A stretch of DNA of 64,000 nucleotides, taken from positions 2,816,001 to 2,880,000 of the forward strand of contig OZ014420.1 of the NCBI GenBank assembly GCA_963965975.1, given 5' to 3'. Positions 41,324 to 52,847 of this stretch are shown one piece after another (the first letter of the stretch is position 1; each line of letters starts with the position of its first letter). Source of the DNA: Xestospongia bergquistia. Lineage: Eukaryota > Porifera > Demospongiae > Haplosclerida > Petrosiidae. The translations under genes were made by a program, and so were the position numbers. A model generated the notes under the pieces. That model saw nothing but the letters and a program-made list of their open reading frames with translations. It was not told where the DNA came from and did no database searches.

Positions 41324-42959
41324 AATGCAAACTAACTTACTAAACTGTTAATAGCTGTTTATTTAGTTCGTGCCATAAAGTCCTTTAGACTGAGCAGTTT
41401 ACTTTATAAACTTCCTGAATAGTGTAAATCTACTAAAGTCTTTAACTTAAAGACTTTAAAGCGTTAATGCAAACTAACTTACTAAACTGTTAATAGCTGT
41501 TTATTTAGTTAGTGCCATAAAGTCCTTTAGACTGAGCAGTTTTCTTTATAAACTTCTCTAAACAGTCTAAACCTTCTAAAGTCTTTAACTTAAAGACTTT
41601 AGAGCATTAATGCAAAGTAACTTACTAAACTGTTAATAGCTGTTTGTTTAGTTAGTGCCATAAAGTCCTTTAGACTGAGCACTTTACTTTATAAAATTCT
41701 GTCAATAGTCTAAACCTTTAAAGTCTTTAACTTAAAGACTTTAGAGCGTTAATGCAAACTAACTTACTAAACTGTTAATAACTGTTTATTAAGTTAGTGC
41801 CATAAAGTCCTTTGGACTTAGCAGTTTACTTTATAAACTTCTCTCAATAGTCTAAATCTACTAAAGTCCTTAACTTAAAGACTTTAGAGCGTTCATGCAA
41901 ACTAACTTACTAAACTGTTAATAGCTGTTTATTTAGATAGTGCCATAAAGTCCTTTAGACTGAGCAGTTTACTTTAAAAACTTGTCTCAATAGTCTAAGC
42001 CTTCTAAAGTCTTTAACTTAATGACTTTAGAGCGTTAATGCAAACTAACTTACTAAACTCTTAATAGCTGTTTATTTAGATGGAGCCATAAAGTCCTTTA
42101 GACTGAGCAGTTTACTTCATAAACTTCTCTCAATAGTCTAAATCTACAAAAGTCCTTAACTTAAAGACTTTAGAGAGTTAATGCAAACTAACTTACTAAA
42201 CTGTTAATATCTGCTTATTTAGTTAGTGCCATAAAGTCCTTTAGACTGAGCAGTTTACTTTATAAACTTCTCTCAATAGTCTAAACCTTCTAAAGTCTTT
42301 AACTTAAAGACTTTAGAGCGTTAATGCAAACTAACTTACTAAACTGTTAATAGCTGTTTATTAAGTTAGTGCCATAAAGTCCTTTAGACTGAGCAGTTTA
42401 CTTTATAAAATTCTCTCAATAGTCTAAACCTTCTAAAGTCTTTAACGTAAACACTTTAGAGCGTTAATGCAAACTAACTTCCTAAACTGTTAATAGCTGT
42501 TTATTAAGTTGGTGCCATAAAGTCCTTTAGACTGAGCAGTTTACTTTATAAACTTCTCTCAATAGTCTAAATCTACTAAAGTCTTTAACTTAATGACTTT
42601 AGAGCGTTAATGCAAACTAACTTACTAAACTGTTAATAGCTGTTTATTTAGTAAGTGCCGTAAAGTCCTTTAGACTGAGCAGTTTACTTTATAAACTTCT
42701 CTCAATAATCTAAATCTACTAAAGTCTTTAACTTAAAGACTTAAAGCGTTAATGCAAACTAACTTACTAAACTGTTAATAGCTGTTTATTTAGTTAGTGC
42801 CATAAAGTCCTTTAGACTGAGCAGTTTACTTTAAAAACTTGTCTCAACAGTCTAAACCTTCTAAAGTCTTTAACTTAAAGACTTTAGAGCGTTAATGCAA
42901 ACTATCTTACTAAACTGTTAATAGCTGTTTATTTACTTAGTGCCATAAAGTCCTTTAGA

Positions 42960-43190
42960 CTGAGCAGTTTACTACATAAACTTCTCTCAATAGTCTAATC
43001 CTTCTAAAGTCTTTAACTTAAAGACTTTAGAGCGTTAATGCAAACTAACTTACTAAACTGTTAATAGCTGTTTATTTAGTTAACTCCATAAAGTCCTTTA
43101 CACTGAGCAGTTTACTTTATAAACTTCTCTAAACAGTCTAAACCTTCTAAAGTCCTTAACTCAAAGACTTTATAGAGATAATGCAAACTA
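42960..43190. repeat. Marker cassette X, copy at 43.0 kb
   Basis: It carries actacataaac, tctaatcc (42994), taactcc (a variant of taacgcc), ctctaaacagtc and ttaactcaaagactttatag followed by agataatgc. The last marker groups it with the copies at 0.6 and 7.0 kb. It marks the right edge of the amplified core. Cassette Y follows 1418 bp later (10 monomers less 12 bases). Confidence 0.75.
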
Positions 43191-44339
43191 ACTTACTAAA
43201 CTGTTAATAGCTGTTTATTTAGTTAGTGCCATAAAGTCCTTTAGACTGAGCAGTTCACCTTATAAACTTCTCTCAGTAGTCTAAATCTACTAGTGTCTTT
43301 ACTTTAAAGACTTTAGAGCGTTAATGCAAACTAACTTACTAAACTGTTAATAGCTGTTTATTTATTTAGTGCCATAAAGTCCTTTAGACTGAGCAGTTTA
43401 CTTTATAAACTTCTCTCAATAGTCTAAACCTTCTAAAGTCTTTAACTTAAAGACTTTAGAGCGTTAATGAAACTAACTTTCTAAACTGTTAATAGCTGTT
43501 TATTTAGTTAGTGCCATAAAGTCCTTTAGACTGAGCAGTTTACTTTATAAACTTCTCTCAGTAGTCTAAATAAACTAAAGTCTTTAACTTAAAGACTTTA
43601 GAGCGTTAATGCAAACTAACTTACTAAACTGTTAATAGCTGTTTATTTATTTAGTGCCATAAAGTCCTTTAGACTGAGCAGTTTACTTTATAAAATTCTC
43701 TCAATAGTCTAAACCTTCTAAAGTCTTTAACATAAAGACTTTAGAGCGTTAATGCAAACTAACTTACTAAACTGTTAATAGCTGTTTATTTAGTTAGTGC
43801 TATAAAGTCCTTTAGACTGAGCATTTTACTTTATAAACTTATCTCAATAGTCTAAATCTACTAAAGTCTTTCACTTAAAGACTTTAGAGCGTTAATGCAA
43901 ACTAACTTACCAAACTGTTAATAGCTGTTTATTTAGTTAGTGCCATAAAGTCCTTTAGACTGAGCAGTTTACCTTATAAACTTCTCTCAATAGTTTAAAC
44001 CTTCTAAAGTCTTTAACTTAAAGACTTTAGAGCATTAATGCAAAGTAACTTACTAAACTGTTAATAGCTGTTTATTTTGTTAGTGCCATAAAGTCCTTTA
44101 GACTGAGCAGTTTACTTTATAAACTTCTCTCAATAGTCTAAAACTTCTAAAGTCTTTAACCTAAAGACTTAAAGCGTTAATGCAAACAAACTTACTAAAC
44201 TGTTAATAGCTCTTTATTTAGTTAGTGCCATAAACTCCTTTAGACTGAGCAGTTTACTTTATACACTTCTCTCAATAGTCGAAACCTTCTAAAGTCTTTA
44301 ATTTAAAGACTTTAGAGCGTTAATGCAAAGTAACTTACT

Positions 44340-44890
44340 AAACTGTTAATAGCTGTTTATTTAGTTAGTGCCATAAAGTCCTTTAGAATGAGCAGTTTAC
44401 ACTATAAACTTCTTGAAATAGTCTAAACATTCTAAAGTCTTTAACTTAAAGACTTTAGAGTGTTAATGCAAACTATCTTACTAAACTCCTAATAGCTGTT
44501 TGTTTAGTTAGTGCCATAAAGTCCTTTAGACTGAGCAGTTTACTTTATAAACTTCTCTCAGTAGTCTAAACCTACTAAAGTCTTTAACTTAAAGAGTTGA
44601 GAGCGTTAACGCAAACTAACTTACTAAACTGTTAATAGCTGTTTATTTTGTTAGTGCCATAAAGTCCTTTAGACTGAGCAGTTTACTTTATACACTTCTC
44701 TCAATAGCCTAAACCTACTAAAGTCTTTAATTTAAGGACTTTAGAGAGTTAATGCAAACTAAGTTACTAAACACTTAATAGCTGTTTATTTAGTTAGTGC
44801 CATAAAGTCCTTTAGACTGAGCAGTTTACTTTATTAACTTCTCTCAACAGTGTAAAGCTTCTAAAGCCTTTAACTCAAAGACTTTAGAGA
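44340..44890. repeat. Marker cassette Y, copy at 44.4 kb
   Basis: It carries cttgaaatag (44412), ctatcttac, aactcctaatagctg with tttgttt, ctcagtag, gagttgagagcg with gttaacgcaaac, ttttgttag, gcctaaacctac, aaacacttaatag and tattaacttctc followed by aacagtgtaaag. The next copy is 2570 bp downstream (18 monomers less 4). Confidence 0.82.
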
Positions 44891-45699
44891 GTTAATGCAA
44901 GCTAACTTACTAAACTGTTAATAGCTGTTTATTTATTCAGTGCCATAAAGCCCTTTAGACTGAGCAGTTTACTTTATAAACTTCTCTCAATAGTCTAAAC
45001 CTTCTAAAGTCTTTAACTTAAAGACTTTAGAGCGTTAATGCAAACTAACTTACTAAATTGTTAATAGCTGTTTATTTATTTAGTGCCATAAAGTCCTTTA
45101 GACTGAGCAGTTTACTTTATAGACTTCTCTCAATAGTCTAAACCTACTAAAGTCCTCAACTAAAAGACTTTAGAGCGTTAATGCAAAGTAACTTACAAAA
45201 CTGTTAATAGCTGTTTATTTAGTTAGTGCCATAAAGTCCTTTAAAATGAGCAGTTTACTTTATAAACTTCTCTCAATAGTCTAAACCTTCTAAAGTCTTT
45301 AACTTAAAGACTTTAGAGCATTAATGCAAACTAACTTACTAAACTGTTAACAGCTGTTTATTTAGTTAGTGCCATAAAGTCCTTTAGACTGAGCAGTTTA
45401 CTTTATAAACTTCTCTCAATAGTCTAAACCTTCTAAAGTCTTTAACTTAAAGACTTTAGAGCGTTAATGCAAACTAACTTACTAAACTGTTAATAGCTGT
45501 TTATTTAGTTACTGCCATAAAGTCCTTTAGACTGAGCAGTTCACTTTATAAAATTCTCTCAATAGTCTAAACCTTCTAAAGTCTTTAACTTAAAGACTTA
45601 AAGCGTTAATGCAAACTAACTTACTAAACTGTTAATAGCTGTTTATTTACTTAGTGCCGTAAAGTCCTTTAGACTGAGCAGTTTACTTTATAAACTTCT

Positions 45700-48580
45700 C
45701 TTAATAGTCTAAATCTACTAAAGTCTTTAACTTAAAGACTTTAGAGCGTTAATGCAAGGTTACTTACTAAACTGCTAATCGCTGCTTATTTAGTTAGTGC
45801 CATAAAGTCCTTTAGACTGAGCAGTTTACTTTATAAACTTCTCTCAATAGTCTAAATCTACTAAAGCCTTTAACTGAAAGATTTTAGAGCGTTAATGCAA
45901 AGTAACTTACTAAACTGTTAAAGCTGTTTTTTTAGTTAGTGCCATAAAGTCCTTTAGACTGAGCAGTTTACTTTATAGACTTCTCTCAATAGTTTAAACC
46001 TTGTAAAGTCTTTAACTTAAAGACTTTAGACCGCTAATGCAAAGTAACTTACTAAACTGTTAGTAGCTGTTTATTTAGTTAGTGCCATAAAGTCCTTTAG
46101 ACTGAGCAGTTTACTTTATAAACTTCCCACAATAGTCTAAACCTTCTAAAGTCTTTAACTTAAAGACTTTAGAGCGTTAATGCAAAGTAACTTACTAAAC
46201 CGTTATAGCTGTTTATTTAGTCAGTGGCATAAAGTCCTTTAGACTGAGCAGTTTACTTTATAAACTTCTCTCAATAGTCTAAGTCTTCTAAAGTCTTTAA
46301 CTTAAAGACTTCAGAGCGTTAATGCAAACTAACTTACTAAACTGTTAATAGCTGTTTATTTAGTTAGTGCCATAAAGTCCTTTAGACTGAGCAGTTTACT
46401 TTATAAACTTGTCTCAATAGTCTAAACCTTAAGAAGTCTTTAACTTAAAGGCTTTAGAGCGTTAATGCAAAGTAACTTATTAAACTTTTAATAGCTTTTT
46501 ACTTAGTTAGTGCCATAAAGTCCTTTAGACTGAGCAGTTTACTTTATAAACTTCTCTCAATAGTCTAAACCTTCTAAAGTCTTTAACTTAAAGACTTTAG
46601 AGCGTTAATGTGAACTAACTTTTAAACTGTTAATAGCTGTTTATTTAGTTAGTGCCATAAAGTCCTTTAGACTGAGCAGTTTACTTTATAAACTTCTCTC
46701 AGTAGTCTAAATCTACTAAAGTCTTTACTTTAAAGACTTTAGAGCGTTAATGCCAACTAACTTACTAAACTGTTAATAGCTGTTTATTTAATTAGTGCCA
46801 TAAAGTCCTTTAGACTGAGCAGTTTACTTTATAAACTTGTCTCAATAGTCTAAACCTTCAAAAGTCTTTAATTTAAAGACTTTATAGCGTTAATGCAAAG
46901 TAACTTACTAAACTGTTAATAGCTGTTTATTTAGTTAGCGCCATAAAGTCCTTTAGACTGAGCAGTTTACATTATAAACATCTTGAAATAGTCTAAACAT
47001 TCTAAAGTCTTTAACTTAAAGACTTTAGAGCGTTAATGCAAACTATCTTACTAAACTGCTAATAGCTGTTTGTTTAGTTAGCGCCATAAAGTCCTTTAGA
47101 CTGAGCAGTTTACTTTATACTCTTCTCTCACTAGTCTAAACCTACTAAAGTCTTTAACTAAAAGAGTTGAGAGCGTTAACGCAAACTAACTTACTAAACT
47201 GTTAATAGCTTTTTATTTTCTTAGTGCCATAAAGTCCTTTAGACTGAGCAGTTTATTTTATACACTTCTCTCAATAGCCTAAACTTACTAAAGTCCTTAA
47301 TTTAAAGACTTTAGAGAGTTAATGCAAACTAACTTACTAAACACTTAATAGCTGTTTATTTAGTTAGTGCCATAAAGTCCTTTAGACTGAGCAGTTTACT
47401 TTATTAACTTCTCTAAACAGTGTAAACCTTCTAAAGCCTTTAAATCAAAGACTTTAGAGAGTTAATGGAAGATAACTTACTAAACTGTTAATACCTTTTG
47501 TTTTATTTAGTGCCATAAAGCTCTTTAGACTGAGCAGTTTACTTTATAAACTTCTCTCAATAGTCTAAACCTACTAAAGTCTTTAACTAAAAGACTTTAG
47601 AGCGTTAATCTAAAGTAACTTACAAAACTGTTAATAGCTGTTTATTTATTTGGTGCCATAAAGTCCTTTAAAATGAGCAGTTTTACTTTATAAAATTCTC
47701 TCAAAAGTCTAAACCTTCTAAAATCTTTAACTTAAAGACTTTAGAGCATTAATGCAAACTAACTTACTAAACTGTTAATAGCTGTTTATTTAGTTAGTGC
47801 CATAAAGTCCTTTAGACTGAGCAGTTTACTTTTTAAACTTCACTCAATAGTCTAAACCTTCTAAAGTCTTTAACTTAAAGACTTTAGAGCGTTAATGCAA
47901 ACTAACTTACTAAACTGTTAATAGCTGTTTATTTAGTTATTGCCATAAAGTCCTTTAGACTGAGCACTTTACTTTATAAACTTCTCTTAATAGTCTAAAT
48001 CTACTAAAGTCTTTAACTTAAAGACTTTAGAGCGTTAATGCAAGGTTACTTACTAAACTGCTAATCGCTGTTTATTTAGTTAGTGCCATAAAGTCCTTTA
48101 GACTGAGCAGTTTACTTTATAGACTTCTCTCAATAGTTTAAACCCTCTAAAGTCTTTAACTTAAAGACTTTAGACCGCTAATGCAAAGTAACTTACTAAA
48201 CTGTTGGTAGCTGTTTATTTAGTTAGTGCCATAAAGTCCTTTAGACTGAGCAGTTTACTTTATAAACTTCCCACAATAGTCTAAACCTTCTAAAGTCTTT
48301 AACTTAAAGACTTTAGAGCGTTAATGCAAAGTAACTTACTAAACCGTTATAGCTGTTTATTTAGTCAGTGCCATAAAGTCCTTTAGACTGAGCAGTTTAC
48401 TTTATAAACTTCTCTCAATAGTCTAAGTCTTCTAAAGTCTTTAACTTAAAGACTTTAGAGCGTTAATGCAAACTAACTTACTAAACTGTTAATAGCTGTT
48501 TATTTAGTTAGTGCCATAAAGTCCTTTAGACCGAGCAGTTTACTTCATAAAATTCTCTCAATAGTCTAAACCTTCTAAAG
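45700..48580. repeat. Partly duplicated segment, 15-16 monomer offset
   Basis: gcaaggttacttac with actgctaatcgctg occurs at 45754 and 48040 (offset 2286 bp). Further on, cttcccacaatag occurs with its cccac at 46126 and 48270 (offset 2144 bp). The change of offset by 142 bases means one monomer was lost in the second copy between these points. Also shared are tagaccgctaatgc, aaaccgttatagctg, tttagtcagtg and ctaagtcttc. Confidence 0.8.
46910..47470. repeat. Marker cassette Y, copy at 47.0 kb
   Basis: It carries cttgaaatag (46982), ctatcttac, actgctaatagctg, ctcactag, gagttgagagcg (shared with the 44.4 kb copy only), gttaacgcaaac, gcctaaacttac, aaacacttaatag and aacagtgtaaacc. The shared gagttgagagcg makes it the closest relative of the 44.4 kb copy. 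No cassette X of its own was found. Confidence 0.82.
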
Positions 48581-48599
48581 CCTTTATCATAAAGACTTT

Positions 48600-51500
48600 G
48601 GAGGGTTAATGCAAACTAACTTACTAAACTGTTAATAGCTGTTTATTTAGTTAGTGCCATAAAGTCCTTTAGACTGAGCAGTTTACTTTATAAACTTCTC
48701 TCAATAGTCTAAATATACTAAAGTCTTTAACTTAATGACTTTAGAGAATTAATGCAAACTAACTTACTAAACTGTTAATAGCTGTTTATTTAGTTTGTAC
48801 CATAAAGTCCTTTAGACTGAGCAGTGTACTTTATAAACTTCTCTCAATAGTCTAAACCTTCTAAAGTCTTTAACTTAAAGACTTTAGAGCGTTAATGCAA
48901 ACTAACTTACTAAACTGTTAATAGCTGTTTACTTAGTTAGTGCCATAAAGTCCTTTAGACTGAGCAGTTTACTTTATAAACTTCTCTCAATAGTCTAAAT
49001 CTGCTAAAGTCCTTAACTTAAAGACTTTAGAGCGTTAATGCAAACTAACTTACTAAACTGTTAATAGCTGTTTATTTAGTTAGTGCCATAAAGTCCTTTA
49101 GACTGAGCAGTTTACTATATAAACTTCTCTCAATAGTCTAAATCTACTAAAGTCTTTAACTAAAAGACTTTAGAGCGTTAATGCAAAATAACTTACTAAA
49201 CTGTTAATAGCTGTTTATTTAGTTAGTGCCATAAAGTCCTTTAGACTAAGCAGTTTACTTTATAAACTTCTCTCAATAGTCTAAACCTTCTAAAGTCTTT
49301 AACTTAAAGACTTTAGAGCATTAATGCAAACTAACTTACTAAACTGTTAATAGCTGTTTATTTAGTTAGTGCCATAAAGTCCTTTAGACTTAGCAGTTTA
49401 CTATATAAACTTCTCTCAATAGTCTAAACCTTCTAAAGTCGTTAACTTAAAGACTTCAGAGCGTTAATGCAAAGTAACTTACTAAACTGTTAATAGCTGT
49501 TTACTTAGTTAGTGCCATAAAGTCCTTTAGACTGAGCTGTTTACTTTATAAACTTCTCTAAACAGTCTAAACCTTTTAAAGTCTTTAACTCAAAGAATCT
49601 ATAGAATTAATGCAAACTAACTTACTAAACTGTTAATAGCTGTTTATTTAGTTGGTGCCATAAAGCCCTTTAGACTGAGCAGTTTTCTTTATAAACTTCT
49701 CTCAATAGTCTAAACCTTCTAAAGTCTTTAACTTAAAGACTTTAGAGCGTTAATGCAAACTAACTTACTAAACTGTTAATAGCTGTTTATTTAGTTAGTG
49801 CCATAAAGTCCTTTAGACTGAGCAGTTTTCTTTATAAACTTCTCTCAATAGTCTAAACCGTCTAAAGTCTTTAACTTAAAGACTTTAGAGCGTTAATGCG
49901 AAGTAACTTACTAAACTGTTAATAGCTGTTCATTAGTTAGTGCCATAAAGTCCTTTAGACTGAGCAGTTTACTTTATAAACTTCTCTCAATGCTCTAAAT
50001 CTACTAAAATCTTTAACTAAAAGACTTCAGAGCGTTAATGCAAACTAACTTACTAAACTGTTAATAGCTGTTTATTTAGTTAGTGCCATAAAGTTTTTTA
50101 GACTGAGCAGTTTACTTTATAAACTCTCTCAACAGTCTAAACCTTGTAAAGTCTTTAACTTAAAGACTTTAGAGCGTTAATGCGAACTAACTTACTAAAC
50201 TGTTAATAGCTGTTTATTTAGTTAGTGCCATAAAGTCCTTTAGACTGAGCAGTTTACTTTATAAACTTATCTCAATAGTCTAAACCTTCTAAAGTCTTTA
50301 ACTTAAAGACTTAAAGCGTTAATGCAAAGTAACTTACTAAACTGTTAATAGCTGTTTATTTTGTTAGTGCCATAAAGTCCTTTAGACTGAGCAGTTTACT
50401 CTATACACTCCTCTCAATAATCTAAACCTTCTAAAGTCTTTAATTTAAAGACTTTAGAGCGTTAATGCAAAGTAACTTACTAAACTGTTAATAGCTGTTT
50501 ATTTAGTTAGTGCCATAAAGTCCTTTAGACTGAGCAGTTTACTTTATAAACTTCTCTAAATAGTCTAAACTTTCTAAAGTCTTTAACTTAAAGACTTTAG
50601 AGCGTTAATGCAAACTAACTTACTAAACTGTTAACAGCTGTTTATTTAGTTAGTGCCATAAAGTCCTTTAGACTGAGTAGTTTACATTATGAACTTCTTT
50701 AAATAGTCTAAACCTTCTAAAGTCTTTAACTTAAAGACTTTAGAGCGTTAATGCCAACTATCTTACTAAACTGTTAATAGCTGTTTATTTAGTTAGTGCC
50801 ATAAAGTCCTTTAGACTGAGCAGTTTACTTTATAAACTTCTCTCACTAGTCTAAACCAACTAAAGTCTTTAACTTCAAGACTTTAGAGCGTTAATGCAAA
50901 CTAACTTACTAAACTGTTAATAGCTGTTTATTTAGTTATTGCCATAAAGTCCTTTAGACTGAGCAATTTACTTTATACACTTCTCCAATAGTCTAAACCT
51001 ACTAAAGTCTTTAATTGAAAGACCTTAGAGAGTTAATGCAAACTAACTTACTAAACTGTTAATAGCTGTTTATTTAGTTAGTGCCATAAAGTCCTTTAGA
51101 CTGAGCAGTTTACTTTATAAACTTCTCTCAATAGTCTAAACCTTCTAAAGTCTATAACTTTAAGACTTTATAGCGTTAATGCAAACTAACTTACTAAACC
51201 GTTAATAGCTGTTTATTTATTTAGTGCCATAAAGTCCTTTAGACTGAGCAGTTTACTTTATAAACTTCTCTACACAATCTATACCTTCTAAAGTCTTTAA
51301 CTCGAAGACTTTAGAGCGTTAATGCAAAGTAACTTACTAAACTGTTAATAGCTGTTTATTTAGTTAGTGCCATAAAGTCCTTTAGACTGAGCAGTTTACT
51401 TTATAAACTTCTCTCAATAGTCTAAACCTTCTAAAGTCTTTAACTTCAAGACTTTAGAGCGTTAATGCAAACTATCTTACTAAACTGTTAATAGCTGTTT

Positions 51501-51990
51501 ATTTAGTTAGTGCCATAAAGTCCTTTAGACTGAGCAGTTTACTTTATAAACTTCTCTCAATAGTCTAAACCTTCTAAAGTCTTTAAATTAAAGACTTTAG
51601 AGCGTTAATGCAAAGAAACTTACTAAACTGTTAATAGCTGTTTGTATAATTAGTGCCATAAAGTCCTTTAGACTGAACAGTTTACTTTATAAACTTCTCT
51701 CAATAGTCTAAACCTTCTAAAGTCTTTAACTTAAAGACTTTAGAGCGTTAATGCAAACTAACTTACAAAACTGTTAATAGCTGTTTATTTAGTTAGTGCC
51801 ATAAAGTCCTTTAGACTGAGCAGTTTACTTTATAAACTTCTCTCAATAGTCTAAACCTACTAAAGTCTTTAATTTAATGACTTTAGAGCGTTAATGCAAA
51901 ATAACTTACTAAACTGTTAATAGCTGTTTAATTAGTCAGTGCCATAAAGTCCTTTAGACTGAGCAGTTTACTTCATAAAATTCTCTCAAT
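48600..51990. repeat. Diverged satellite stretch without clear recent duplication
   Basis: About 24 monomers with scattered private changes. One monomer pair carries ctctaaacagtc followed by caaagaatctatagaattaatg (49591), a marker that recurs at 53446 and 56865. I saw no gene, no other repeat family and no break in the 143-bp phase larger than one or two bases. Confidence 0.75.
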
Positions 51991-52847
51991 AGTCTAAACA
52001 TTCTAAAGTCTTTATCTTAAGAGTTTGGAGTGTTAATGCAAACTAACTTACTAAAATGCTAATAGCTGTTTACTTATTTAGTGGCATAAAGTCCTTTAGA
52101 CTGAGCAGTTTACTTTATAAACTTCTCTCAATAGTCTAAACCTTCTAAAGTCTTTAACTTAAAGACTTTAGAGCGTTAATGCAAGCTAACTAACTAAACT
52201 GTTAATAGCTGTTTATTTAGTTAGTGCCATAAAGTCCTTTAGACTGAGCAGTTTACTTTATAAACTTCCGTCAATAGTCTAAACCTTCTAAAGTCTTTAA
52301 TTTAAAGACTTTAGAGCGTTAATGCAAACTAACTTACTAAACTGTTAATAGCTGTTTATTTAGTTAGTGCCATAAAGTCCTTTAGACTGAGCAGTTTACT
52401 TTATAAAATTCTCTCAATAGTCTAAACATTCTAAAGTCTTTATCTTAAAGAGTTTGGAGTGTTAATGCAAACTAACTTACTAAAATGCTAATAGCTGTTT
52501 ACTTATTTAGTGGCATAAAGTCCTTTAGACTGAGCAGTTTACTTTATAAACTTATCTCAATAGTCTAAACCTTCTAAAGTCTTTAACTTAAAGACTTTAG
52601 AGCGTTAATGCAAACTAACTTACTAAACTGTTAATAGCTCTTTATTTAGTTAGTGCCATAAAGTCCTTTAGACTGAGCAGTTTACTTTATAAACTTCCGT
52701 CAATAGTCTAAACCTTCTAAAGTCTTAAACTTAAAGACTTTAGAGCGTTAATGGAAACTAAATTACTAAACTGTTAATAGCTGTTTATTTAGTTAGTGCC
52801 ATAAAGTCCTTTAAACTGAGCAGTTTACTTTATAAACTTCTCTCAAT
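51990..52847. repeat. Three-monomer tandem duplication (2 x 429 bp)
   Basis: The unusual run gagtttggag followed by tgttaatgc lies at 52021 and 52450, with aaatgctaatagctg, gtttacttatttag and gtggcataaag behind it, and aaacttccg at 52262 and 52691. All offsets are exactly 429 bp (3 x 143). The first copy has one fewer A before gagtttgg (tcttaagagttt versus tcttaaagagttt). Confidence 0.88.

Larger units (their letters stand above)
36600..42890. repeat. Superblock 2 of the amplified core
   Basis: It is collinear with superblock 1 (28.87-34.96 kb). gtatac is at 36823, ctcgtaaag at 38715, cacagag at 38801 and ctcaacagtc at 42843. The offset shift from 7714 to 8002 bp equals the difference in length between the internal tandem duplications (2287 minus 1998 bp), within a base. 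The shared block of about 4.0 kb was therefore copied first and each copy then duplicated a different internal span. Confidence 0.9.
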
